A stretch of 64,000 nt of DNA from Selaginella moellendorffii (taxonomy: Eukaryota; Streptophyta; Lycopodiopsida; Selaginellales; Selaginellaceae), in the NCBI RefSeq assembly GCF_000143415.4, contig NW_003314343.1, forward strand, positions 434,813 through 498,812, given 5' to 3'. Under the pieces are notes generated by a model. That model was not told where the DNA came from. It worked only from the letters and a program-made list of their open reading frames with translations, and did no database searches. Below, in pieces: positions 20,716 to 31,700 of this stretch; position 1 is the stretch's first letter, and each line of letters starts with the position of its first letter. The translations under genes were made by a program, and so were the position numbers.

Positions 20716-23374
20716 AAGGTAGTGCAATTTGTTCTGAAAGGGCAAAGCCTTTTAACAATGTTTTATTCTAGTATTTGAGATTGTGTTTTTTATTCTTATT
20801 TCTTCATTCTCTTTTAGATTTAGATCTATATTAGCTTTTTGCAAAATCTAGAATTCTAACTATTGTTATATTTAGCTTTACTTTTCTTTTAATCTTCATT
20901 GCATTTTCTTCTTCTACCATGCCACGTTTTCATGAATGAAAGGATATATCACTTGAGGCTAATGACATTATTCTGTTAGATTGACTTTTTTGTGTTGTTA
21001 TGATTATATATTGGTGTTACACCCATCTTTTGTATGTTGTTGTTTCCAACTTTCGTGGGATATGATTATATAGGTTGTCTTATTCTTGGTGCCCATTGAT
21101 ATGGAACATGATGTGATATCGATTAGCAAGCTATAGATAATGCAATCTAGTTGTTAGAGAATGTTTAAGGATTTAGTTTATAGGAAGATAATGTATACAA
21201 ACTCATTCCAAATTATGATGATGAGCTTGATTATTTTAGAGATGAGTTGGTGTTGCGAATGTGTTGCAAAGGGGGAGGTGAGGGGGCTGGGGGGTTTCCA
21301 AATGTATAATAGTGTATAGTAGGGATAGTGGGTAGATCAAGCATAGCTGACCAATAACATAAAGATATAGGTACTCCACTAGCTAACATAGTGTGGAACT
21401 TAGGTTTAGACCATGAGCAGATGAATCAAATTTTTATGGAGAAAGGTTGAGTCTTTGTTAACCTTGATGTCATTTTGGACCATACTCACGCAAAACAAAG
21501 TCAGATATGCAAATGAGAGTTAGATTTTAGGGGCTATAGATATGTTAAAATAGCACTAAACTCTATTTAACTTTATTTTATGTGTTAGTATTAGCATTGG
21601 GATGTTAGATGCTTTAAGACTTTTCTAAATTGTTCCGTTCTTTTATCTTTACACTCTTTAAGTTGTACACTCAAAAGTCACTCTATGCTTTAGTTCCTTT
21701 GTTCCTTGGCTTCGGCTCCATTCCTTTATTCAATGGTCTAAGGCTTTGAAACTCAAGTTCCACTCCACTATCCTTGGACACATTGTATATAGCATGTAAC
21801 ATATAACATGTGCCACATAAAGGGTTTAAATTCCTCTTCATGGTTATTTTATGGTAAATCACCATAGAATAAAGGGTGAAAACCACTTGTGCTACTATTG
21901 GAGATTAAATGTTAATGTTTCAATTTGCCATCTGAATATTTCTTTTTACCTTCTACTCTTTCCCAACATTTTTTTATTTCTCAACTTAAACCATCTTCTC
22001 ATGCTTCTAGTGTTTCTTCATCTATAGTGTTTTCTTCTTTTGACACGTCAATCATTTATAACTTATAATTCTCATTCTTAATCCAATATTGAGTTGAATT
22101 CTTCCTGACCTCCTCATACTAATCTAGATGTTAAGTATATGTATGAAGTTTGATTATTTCAATTTTGCTTCATTGGTAGAGCCTTTAATTAGTTCTAATG
22201 TTGAGCATTCCCACATTCCAAATGTTGAGTCATTTTGGCCAGAATTTCAAATTGAGTGTGTATCTTTACTTGTTAATGCTATTAAAAGCCTTTGTTTTAC
22301 CATTTCTACTGAGAAATTTATGTATTTTCTTAAGAGTGTGAACATTTTTATTGATTTTCCTTTCTCAAGTGTTAAATTATATGTTAAGGAGGTTGAACAG
22401 TATGAATCTTTTACTTATATTATGGTGGTTAAAGTATTTTATGACAGGAAGTTCCCAACTTTGAGTATATATCCTTTTTTTTTATTTCCCCATTTCTGCA
22501 TTGACAACTATTGAAAATTCCTCTTTCAAAGTTCTTTATCCATTTTTTCTTCTTTTATAATGATTTTTCCTCAATTTTTCTCACTTTCTCTTCTTTGCCC
22601 TAATACTTAAACTTTTTTTTCTTTAGAGGAACAAATGGGAGTTTGACCTTAACAATGGAATGAGGATAAGTAGATACAATAATGTAGTGAGAATGAATGG
22701 CATGAACTATAGAGTGAGGACAAATATAATGAGTTTAAATAGAATATCCAACCCCAATGTAATGAAATTGAACGAATGGGATAGTGAAATGAGGTTAAAC
22801 ACATATGGCAATGTAAGAATAAATAGAGCTAATGTTTCAAAACTTTTTTTTCATTTAAGGGGGGGATAAAGAGGTTATGAAAGACAAATAGAATGAGTCT
22901 AACCTCCTATATCTGGTGCTAGATAAAGACAAAGGTGGTGAGTCTGAGTTAACACGGGTTTGGATGTTGACGATATTGACTAGTCTTACTTATGGTTATA
23001 AATTTGACTTAATGGTTATCTCAAAGGATTTTTGGCAAGTAGATTTAAAAGTAGGATGTATTATTTGTTGCAATGGTATTTCATAGACTACAATAGTTTT
23101 TGAAGTCTTTTGTTTTGGTTTAAAGTTATAGCTTTGACATTGGTTTAAGCATTGGTAGTTGTGTATAGAGTTACAACTAGTTTATTAAAATTCTATATTC
23201 AATTAATATTAAACTTTGGTTTTGGATTTTGTTTCAATCATGGTTGTCAACAACTTTGTTAATGGTTTTATAGGAGTTTTAAATTTTTGTGGTAGTTTAT
23301 AATCGCTTAATAGAAACTCCAAATGTTTCACCTGATTTATTATCATCACCTTTTCATCTTCCAGAGGGAGATGG

Positions 23375-23520
23375 TGTAAGATTTGTAAATATGTATTACT
23401 CTAATTAGGTAATACACTAATTATAGTACTATAGTATATAGATTATTCATTTGGGATTGAATCTAATCCATTCATTCTTGTATATAAACCTAAATCTCAA
23501 TTAATATATCTATTCCTATA
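23375..23520 (+). mobile_element. Possible 3' LTR (short) of the decayed element
   Basis: Preceded by a purine-rich stretch (agagggagatgg) immediately before TGTAAGATTTGT, like a polypurine tract next to an LTR. It carries the same internal words as 20276-20715. The coding region between (20716-23374) shows no recognisable gag or pol. If the interpretation is correct, the element is old and non-autonomous or heavily mutated. Confidence 0.4.
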
Positions 23521-23929
23521 TATCTGTATTTCAAAATATTAAAATATAAATATATTATCAAATTTTAAAAACTTTTTTGTCAATTAAAATTATAAATCTA
23601 AATTATTATATAAATAATAATATAAATTTTATTTTAATTTTATAGTAGAACTTCTATTAACTAAAATTTAAAATCAAACTTTATTTTTCTTAAGTAAAGG
23701 GTGGTAGTGCATATACTTAAAATATGCTTGGATATTTGAAAATATTCTACTGTCTAATAGCTGTTAATTTATATACATGTTTAAAATTTATAACCTTTCC
23801 TAAACATTTTCTAGTTTATTCTAATTTATTCTATGATAGATGTAAATTATAAACATAATTGGATTAATAAATAATACTACACACATTTTCCTTGAAGAGT
23901 CAGTTTTTTCACCTTCATGTGTTGGCCCT

Positions 23930-24700
23930 TAATCAACCACGAATGGTCTTAAGCTCTTTTTGTCTTGTTCTTTCTATGTCTAGCTGGAAAAAGAAATTTC
24001 TGTTGATCTTGACAAGGCTTGTTCCTGCTTGTGCAAACATGTGTCAGCCCTGGAGGGCCTGGATAATGCTTCGAAAGGATTAGCGAGAGAGAAACCCAAG
24101 TCGGGTGAAGCAACACGTTTTACCTCTAGCAGAGGGGAAGCAGCTCTATTATTTGTCTGGCCAAGGTGATTGCAAATTTTCGATGTTTGTGCATTTTTTT
24201 TCGAAAGCAGGTACACTATCTATGTAACATACTTGCGTTGTCACATTATGGTTTCGCATGGTAGTTCAAAGGTTTCGTGAGCATGGAGGCATTGCATGTT
24301 TTCTTGTGGTAGCTGCGTTGGAAACATCAGCTCCGTATTCACTCTTCTTTGAGAGACGTCTGCCATACAATTTCTCGGCAAAGGTCTTGAAGCGTGGTCT
24401 GATTCCCTTGGAGACATAGTTAGCTGGTTTGTCCTGATACTGGATGGATTTGCAACAAGAGCAATGGGATCCCTTCTTCTTCTTCTTTTCCTTCTCCTTC
24501 AGCTTCTTCCTGAGAGGTATTGCATTTAAAGTTCCTTGTATTCTACCATTCTTTTTCTCTCACCAAAGTCTTGTTGTTCACAGACTGAAAGTTTGAAAAC
24601 TCTCAGCAATAAATCCCGGTGTCCCTTTCGATCTGCTACGCGTGGCACGCTGCCTGGCTGGTTCAAGCGAGCAGACGGGCTTCTCTGGCATGTCTTTAAA
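23930..24700 (+). pseudogene. Decayed partial copy of the ASCH-DUF4186 locus
   Basis: 23970-24020 matches the start of ASCH exon 2 and its upstream intron (agctggaaaaag..tgttgatcttgacaaggcttg). 24075-24130 matches the end of exon 2 (gggtgaagcaacac). 24255-24660 matches the sequence from the last exon acceptor to the 3' flank (ttcaaaggtttcgtg.., tggaaacatcagctccgtatt, tggctggttcaag). The ASCH core exons and most of DUF4186 are missing. It is therefore an internally deleted duplicate about 6 kb downstream of the parent in the same orientation. Confidence 0.65.
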
Positions 24701-25162
24701 TTTCATAAAACACAGAAAAGCTCTGGAGGAGGGACGAGACTCTTTTTGTCGTCAGCAATAGAAGTATGTGACCTAATGGTTTTACCATCATGTTTTACAT
24801 GCTCTCCACACAAGCATCCAACAAAGCGGATCATACGTCGATATCGAGATCAAAGCGATCCCTGATCACGCCACAAGATTTGGAAGGAATGACGGTGTCA
24901 ACGACATTATAGCTTTTCCAGGAAATACCAGTCATCCCACTGCAGCCATTAAAATCTCTTGCAGGAAGTTCATGACTTGCCATGCCTACGCCTGATTTTG
25001 CTGATTCTCGTTTGCAGGAAAGACTGGAAGAGAGAGCTCAAGCCGTACGGAATGGTTGGTTGATTAAGTTATTGTCTTGTTCCAGGACACTGAGTCGAGC
25101 ACCACCTCTGTCTTCTTACATGCAGGAAGCCTCTGCCGCAATGTACTGGTACATCGTCTGAA
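24701..25162. other. Intergenic region upstream of GT47
   Basis: No gene is recognised. The stretch must contain the promoter and leader of the downstream glycosyltransferase. A few GT/AG-bounded blocks (24720-25050) could be remnants of the duplicated flank. Confidence 0.4.
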
Positions 25163-27117
25163 ATGGTGACCAGAGTTTTTCAAGGCGCAAAGCCCGACGG
25201 GGTCATGGCCAAGCGGATGAATGCTGCGCTCCTGCTGCTGTTGCTTAGAAGGTTGATAATTGTTCCTTCCATGCTGCTCATTTGCGTTTTCTGCATTTGG
25301 ACTGTGTTTGGATTGGCAGCATTCACAGTTTTCTCTCAATCTCGCCACTGCACAGCTCAAAAATGCACGTCCCTCGCCAGGAGGTGGATTGTGTTGTCCG
25401 AGCTGAAGTCCTCGGAGGCTTTTCCCTCCAATCTGCTGCTCAAGGAGCAAGTGCTGCCAAGCGATGGATTTGGGAGGTCGACCAAGTCCACCACCACGGA
25501 TCATCAGCAGGGAGCCGAGGATGGAGATACTGTGACAGATTTGGAGATGGAGGACGCTGAGGCTGCTGGTAACAACGGTCATAGACGTGGTGATGAAGAG
25601 GCGAGTCTACCCTTGGAGCTCAAGTCCCTGGGATTCTCAGGTGAGAAGGGCAATGCAAGACGACAGATGATCGAGAACAGGGTGCTAGGAACAGGGGAGG
25701 AGGATGTGGAAGACGAGGATGACGACTATGGTGAAGACGAAGACGAAGCTGATGAGACTCAAGAGGACAGCAGAGTTATCAGGCCGGGACTTTTGCGGAT
25801 CATGGACGAGTTGCGAGAGCACTCTCGGAACGAGGACAATGCAGTGGAAGAACCATCGTCGTCGTGCAGCGGGAAGTGGATCTACAGCTACAACCTTCCG
25901 GCGAGATTCAACGCGGACCTGGTTGCTCTGTGCGACCGCATTCTCCCGTGGTACTCGATGTGCGACTACTTCGAAAACTCTGGCATGGGCAAGGCGGTGA
26001 CGACGGACAGGGCCGGGGTGCTCAAGCCCGCCGGGAGGTGGCACAAGACCAACCAGTACATGCTCGAGGTCTTGTTTCACGCTCGGCTCAAGGAGTACGC
26101 CTGCCTCACGGATGATCCGGCCAAGGCGCAGCTCTTCTACATCCCATACTACGGAGGCCTGGACGTGTTCCGGTACGTAAAAACGCTTCTCTAGCTCCTC
26201 GAGAGACCGACACACGATGCATGCACAGGTACCACTACGCCAACGTGAGCTACGAGCAGAAAGACGAGCTCGGGGTGGAGCTCATGGGACTGCTCGAGCA
26301 GCACGAGTCGTGGAGGCGAAACGGGGGGATCGATCACTTTTTGGTGCTGGGAAAGATCACCTGGGACTTTCGCCGGACGGACACCGAGTGGGGAAACACG
26401 CTGCTGATGCTACCGGGGCTCGAGAACGTAACTCGACTGCTGCTGGAGCGCGACCCCTGGAACGCCAACGACGTCGGAGTGCCGCACCCGACGTACTTCC
26501 ACCCGGCCTCGGATAGGGACGTGGAGGAGTGGCTGCATGCCGTGGCGTCGTCCCGCCGCGACGCGCTCTTCAGCTTCGCGGGCATGCCGCGGACAACCGA
26601 CTCCATCCGCGCGGTGCTCATCGCCATCTGCACCAGCCAGCCACGACTCTGCCGCTTCCTCGAGTGCTCGGGGGACGTTTGCCTCCGGCCCGAGTCCACC
26701 ACGGAGCTCTTCCTCGCCTCGCACTTCTGCCTCCAGCCAGTCGGGGACAGCGCGACGCGGAGGTCGGTCTTCGACTCGCTCATCGCGGGATGCATCCCCG
26801 TGCTCTTCAGCCAAGAGACGGCCTACGTCCAGTACCCGTGGCACTTGCCGGCTCGGCTGGCCGACTACTCGGTCTACGTCCCCGCCGAGGACGTCAAGTC
26901 GGGCACCGTGGACATTGCCCGGCTGCTCGCGGCGATCTCGCCATCCCGGCGGCGGCGCATGCGACGTACCATCGTCACTCGGATCATCCCCCGACTCCTC
27001 TACGCCGCCCCGGCCGCCAACCTCACCACCTTTCGGCGGGATGCGTTCCAAGTCTCCATTACGAGCTTGCTGGAGAAGTCTAGATCCGCGCTCGCGGCCC
27101 TGGAATCAAAGTTATAG
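25163..27117 (+). CDS. GT47 exostosin-family glycosyltransferase (MUR3/KATAMARI-like), 632 aa
   Basis: Two exons (25163-26172, 26229-27117) joined in phase. A type II Golgi protein: a short basic N-terminus, then a hydrophobic anchor (LLLLLLRRLIIVPSMLLICV, about residues 23-60). A stem with a strongly acidic run (EDEDDDYGEDEDEADE) leads to the GT47 domain from about residue 234. Family motifs visible are WIYSYNLPARFN, TNQYMLEVLFHARLKEY, AQLFYIPYYGGLD, FLVLGKITWDF, RDALFSFAGMPR, CLRPESTTE, DSLIAGCIPVLFS and YPWHLP. MUR3-type enzymes add galactose to xyloglucan side chains; the sugar specificity of this one cannot be told from sequence alone. The start at 25163 has an alternative downstream Met at 25205 (MAKRMNAALLL), equally placed before the anchor. 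Confidence 0.92.
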
Positions 27118-28755
27118 TTTTGCTTGTGCTTGTGGTCGATTGAGTGAGATCTAAAGGTGTTGTGACAAGCAAGAGCATTGCCGTGGGTGGGGTCTGCTTC
27201 CACTGCGAAAAAGAGAGACGCACTCTTTAAAGTTTGTTGTGTGGATTTCACACACTCGCGATTGTTTGCGTGACAATGCCATGAAACTCGCCCGATGAAG
27301 ACGAGACGATCCTTGGCCAGATTGCGAGATCGAGCGATACTGCTTTGCTAGACAACTGCTGGTCCGTGAAGAACAAGGACACGCGGGTGGGGTCTCTCAA
27401 GAACTAGACCCACCGGGAATATTCCGCTAACGGCGGTTGACGCCCGGCATGATGCCCATGCCATGCCATGCCCATCATATGCGGTCATGGTCCCATTCAT
27501 CGCTCCCTCTTTGTGTTCTTCGTCGCGTGATTTGTTTTTGCCTCCCACGCCCCCATCCAAGTTAAAACCAAACAGAACCATCCCTCCGCGCACCATCCGA
27601 TCTCCGCCGCCACCGCCATCTCCTCCGTCCAATCCATCCACCTCGCAAATTCCGTAGACCAAGCACACAAGAGCGAGAGAGAAAGAGAGAGAAGCACAAA
27701 AAAAAAAAAAAAAAGAACGAACAAAGAGAAAGAAGAACGCGAGGCAAAAGAAAAGCGCTCCTTTTGGTCGTGTAGTGTAGTGTAGTGTAGCCATCCAGCC
27801 AAGCCCAGCCCAGCCCAGCCCAGCCCGGCCACCATTTTGCGCCATCGTAGAGCCACAATCGCCCATCACCGCCACCATTGGGTTTTGTTGGCTAGTCGTG
27901 CGTGCCGGAGAGAGTGAGAAAGAGAGAGAGAGTGAGTGAGAAAGAGCCAGTCGTCCATCCAGTAGGAATTTTTTTTTCCTTAATTTTGTGTGTGTGTGGT
28001 GGAGTAGTAGTGGTGGTAGTAGTAGTCGTCGTCGTCCAAACCCAACCCCATCACCATGCTCATGAGGAAGAAGATAGAAGGAACCAACAACAAGACGAAG
28101 TCGTCTCCCTTGTTCTTCACCCCACCCGATTCCCCCGATCCGATATCGTCCCCGCCACCCCAATCCTCGCCGCCACCGCCCCGCTTGCTCCTGCTGCCGC
28201 TGCCGCTGCTACTGCTGCTGCCGCGGCCAAGGAGAAAAAGGAAAAGAAAGAAAGAGAGAGAGACAGAGAGAGAGAGAGAAGGAAGTTCTAAGAGAGAAGA
28301 ATTAGAACTCTTTGCGAGCGAGCGAGGCGAGGCGAGGGCGCGCGAGAGTGAGAGTGATCACACACCCCAATCCCACAAACAAGCCCTCTTCTCTCTCTCC
28401 TTCTCACTCTCTTCTCTCTCAAACTAGACTATACCACGCACCCAAATCCGTGTTGTGAGATTAAGATTAGCAGTCTCGGTCCCCGGTGGTGGTGGTGCTT
28501 CTCCTCCCCATCCATCCATCATCCCCAGAAAAGGCCACCAGTTTTTTTTTTTTTTTTCCTTTCTCTCCTCTTTGTTTCCTCCTCTCCCATCCCATCTCTT
28601 GTTCTTTCCCCCTTTTTCTCTCCGTTTGGTACCCGATTCATCCGTGTAGCGTTGCCCTTCCATTCGATCTCTCGCTTGCTCGCGTAGATCCGCGCCGGAG
28701 GCGACTTGGGTTGCTCGGATCTGGGGTGCGGCCGTGTTCTTGAGCGCGCTGGGGC
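27118..28755. other. GT47 3' flank and RLT promoter/5' leader
   Basis: No gene is supported. The right half is low-complexity: an A-run at 27698-27714, 'cagcc' repeats at 27798-27830, GA-rich 27906-27950, GT/GTAGT repeats 27985-28030, GA-rich 28240-28285, CT-rich 28385-28420 and a T-run at 28541-28557. Such tracts are typical of plant 5' leaders and promoters. An ATG at 28056 opens a 123-codon frame of low-complexity sequence upstream of the RLT start (see findings). Confidence 0.5.
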
Positions 28756-31700
28756 ATGGAGGGCGACGACAAGCCGCGCAAGGGAGAGGACAAGGATAAG
28801 GGTCTCAACACCAAGCGCAAGATGAAGACGCCCTCGCAACTCGAAATTCTCGAGAGGGTCTACGCCGGTGAGTGATTCCCCTCCCCTCGCTCTCGATCGA
28901 TTCGTGCTTCTTCCTGTGGTGGATTGATTGGTTTTCTCTCTTTTTTTTTTGTGTGTGTTCTTCGTGTTCTTCGTGCTGTTTAGAGGACAAGTACCCCTCC
29001 GAGGTGGTCCGCGCGGAGCTCTCCACGAAATTGAGCCTCACGGACAGGCAGCTCCAGATGTGGTTCTGCCACCGGCGGCTCAAGGACAGGAAGGGCGACG
29101 AGGGCGGCGCCCCTCCTGGAGCTCCCGCCGCGACCTCGTCAAAGAAGCAAAAGAGGAAGAAGGACAAAGAAGCTGCCACCGGTGCTGGCGGCGCGGCGCT
29201 CCTCTTGCTGCCTCCTCCTCCGCCTCTTCCTCCAAATCCAAGCCCAGCGTCCATGCTTGGAGCAGCGGTCGATCTCCCGGATGCCAAAGTAGCAGCAGTG
29301 GCAGCGCCGGCGGGTGGCGAGGAAGTCGCCAAGGCGACGACGATGACGACGAAAAAGGAAGGTGGCGGTAAGAAGCGGAGCGCGGCAGCCATGGCCGCCG
29401 AGGAGCTCAAGCGCGAGCGGGAGGTGATCACTCTGGTGGAGCAGCAGCTCGGGGAGCCGATCCGAGAGGACGGACCCGTGCTGGGAAGGGAGTTTGATCC
29501 GCTCCCTCCCGGACCCTTCGACACTCCTATAGGTACGTAAGCATGGCTGGATATGTCTGTGGTTTCGCGAAAACGCAGTGCTTGAGATGATTTGTGTGCT
29601 TGCATGGCAGACTCGTCGACGTTCTCGCTCAATGCGGCCGAGCTCAAGGTAAGATCGAGGAAGAGTTTGTTCTCTCGGTCGTGTTCTCAGGCGTGTTTTC
29701 GTGTTTTTCAGGCTCCAGGAGCTCCAGAGTTGGGTAGCAGCCGGCGGACATCCCCGCTGACGAGCAGCAGGACGATTCCCCGGGAGCACCAGTTCATTCC
29801 GGAGCATCCAACCGGAGCTCAGTTCCAGCCTTGCAAGCTGGAGAGGGACGGCAAAGGAAAGGCGCAGCAGAGTAGCAGCTCGCTCACGGATGCCAGAGTT
29901 CCGAACCTCTCCTTGAATTTCCTGCCGCATGGTGACGCTGATGCCGGCGTGGAGGAGCAGCTACTCAAGCCGTCTCACGTCGTGATTCCTGAAATGCCCG
30001 AGCCGCCGCAACCCGGAAGCAGCAAGAAACGCAAGGTAAAAATCTTAGCTTTGAGGCCAGGCTTACGTGTGCATAGGTCCAGAGTGACGACGCAAAGCTC
30101 GCCCGGGAGCTCGAGGCCCAAGAGAAGAAGCTCAAGAGAGAAGCTGAGAAGCAGGAAGCGGCACGCCGCAAGGTAAGCTAACTTACTTTGTTCTTTATAG
30201 TCTGTGACACGGTTGGCTGGCAGAGGGAAGAGCAGGAGAGAAAAGAGATCGAGAAGATCAACAGAGAGAGGCAGAGGGAGCTGGAGAAGATCAACCGCGA
30301 GAGGCAACGCGAGGAGGAGAGACATCAACGCGAGCAGAAGAAAGAACAGGATCGCTTGGAGAGACTGGCTCAAAAGGAGCAGCAACGGGTGAGGGTGTAT
30401 GGCTTTCAAAGTTTAGGACTAGCTGATCACGAGACATTGGTGGTGGTTTCAGCTGGAGAAGTTGCGCTTGAAGGAGGAGGTCCGGCGGCAAAAAGAGGCT
30501 GCGAAGCTCCAGGCCGCTTACGAGCGAGCGACCGCAAAGAAGCTTGCCAAGCTTTCCACGGGTCTGATGGACGACGAGCAGCTAGAACTCATGCAGATGG
30601 GCGCGTTTGTTCAAGGACTCGTCTCCGGTGATATGGAGGGTGGCTCGGCTTTCGACCCAAGCAAAGGTTTGGAGCTATCTTGCTGTTCTTGTGTTTAAAG
30701 TTTTCTATTTTCCGCGCAGTGGAGCTTAAGAAGTACCCGCCAGCTTCAGTGCGGATGAAGAAGGTTCTTGGAGTCTCGCCTTGGGATTCTGTGCAGAACG
30801 TTTCCAATCTTCTTATGGTGAGCGCTAGTTTTTTTCCAGCTTCCAGCCAACTTAACTCGTGTTGCCAAACAGGTCTGGGGATTCTTGACCACATTCTCGG
30901 ACGCCATTGGGCTGTGGCCATTTACAGTCGACGAACTCGTCCAGGGGCTTCATGACTTTGTAAGTTTTTGAGCGTTGCTCGTCCTTGGCCTGCTAGAGCT
31001 TCGTGCTTTTCCACGTTTGTGCAGGATTCCAGGCTCCTCAACGAAACTTACATTGCGCTGCTGAGGACTTTGATCAGAGATGTGGAAGATGCCGCGCAAG
31101 CAGCGGCGAGTGGAACCGCTGGAAGTCAGCACGCGATTGCTGTTGCGGCTGGTGGTCACCCGCAGATTGTTGAAGCCGTAAGCTAGCGGTTTTTTCCTTC
31201 TTCTGTCTTGCGTGTTTCTTGACCAGGCATGGTGTGCTCTCGCAGGCTTATACGTGGGGTTTTGACATTCAGGAATGGGGCCAGCATATGAGCCCTCTAA
31301 CGTGGCCAGAGATCCTTAGACAGTTCGCACTGGCAGCCGGTTATGGACCGAGGTGGAAGAAAAAAACGCAGTCACCCGATGCAAAGCCGGATTGTATCGA
31401 GGTATTTTTTATTCCTTCTCGTGTTTTTCTCTTACGTGCCGTGTCGTGCAGATACACGATGGCCACAACGCGAATGCGATCGCGACGCTGCGCTCCGGGG
31501 CTGCTGCAGTGAATGCTGTAGCTCTCATGCGTGGCAAGCATGGCACTCGACTAAAGGTGCGCAAGGGCCAGACTCCCAAGCTTACTCCGGGAACTGTCAA
31601 GTACGCTGCGTTCCACGTCCTGTCCATTCAAGGCAGCAAGGGCCTTACCATTCTGGAGCTAACAGACAGGATACAGGTAACTCGAATAGATGTAGACTTT

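Larger units (their letters stand above)
19111..23900. other. AT-rich block without recognisable gene
   Basis: The composition changes abruptly near 19130 to very AT-rich sequence and returns to normal near 23890. Short open frames exist (20425-20715, 22128-22514), but they are Phe/Ile/Tyr-rich, lack family motifs and have no splice context. An AT/TG microsatellite is at 20290-20330. The block separates the intact ASCH gene from its decayed copy. I interpret it as old transposon-derived sequence. Confidence 0.6.

Noticed and set aside
22128..22514. 128-codon frame in the AT-rich block
   Set aside because: Phe/Ile/Tyr-rich composition expected by chance in AT-rich DNA; no domain and no flanking splice logic.
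27348..28163. 271-codon minus frame
   Set aside because: Lies in the low-complexity intergenic and leader region; Phe/Leu/Ser runs mirror purine-rich tracts; no motif.
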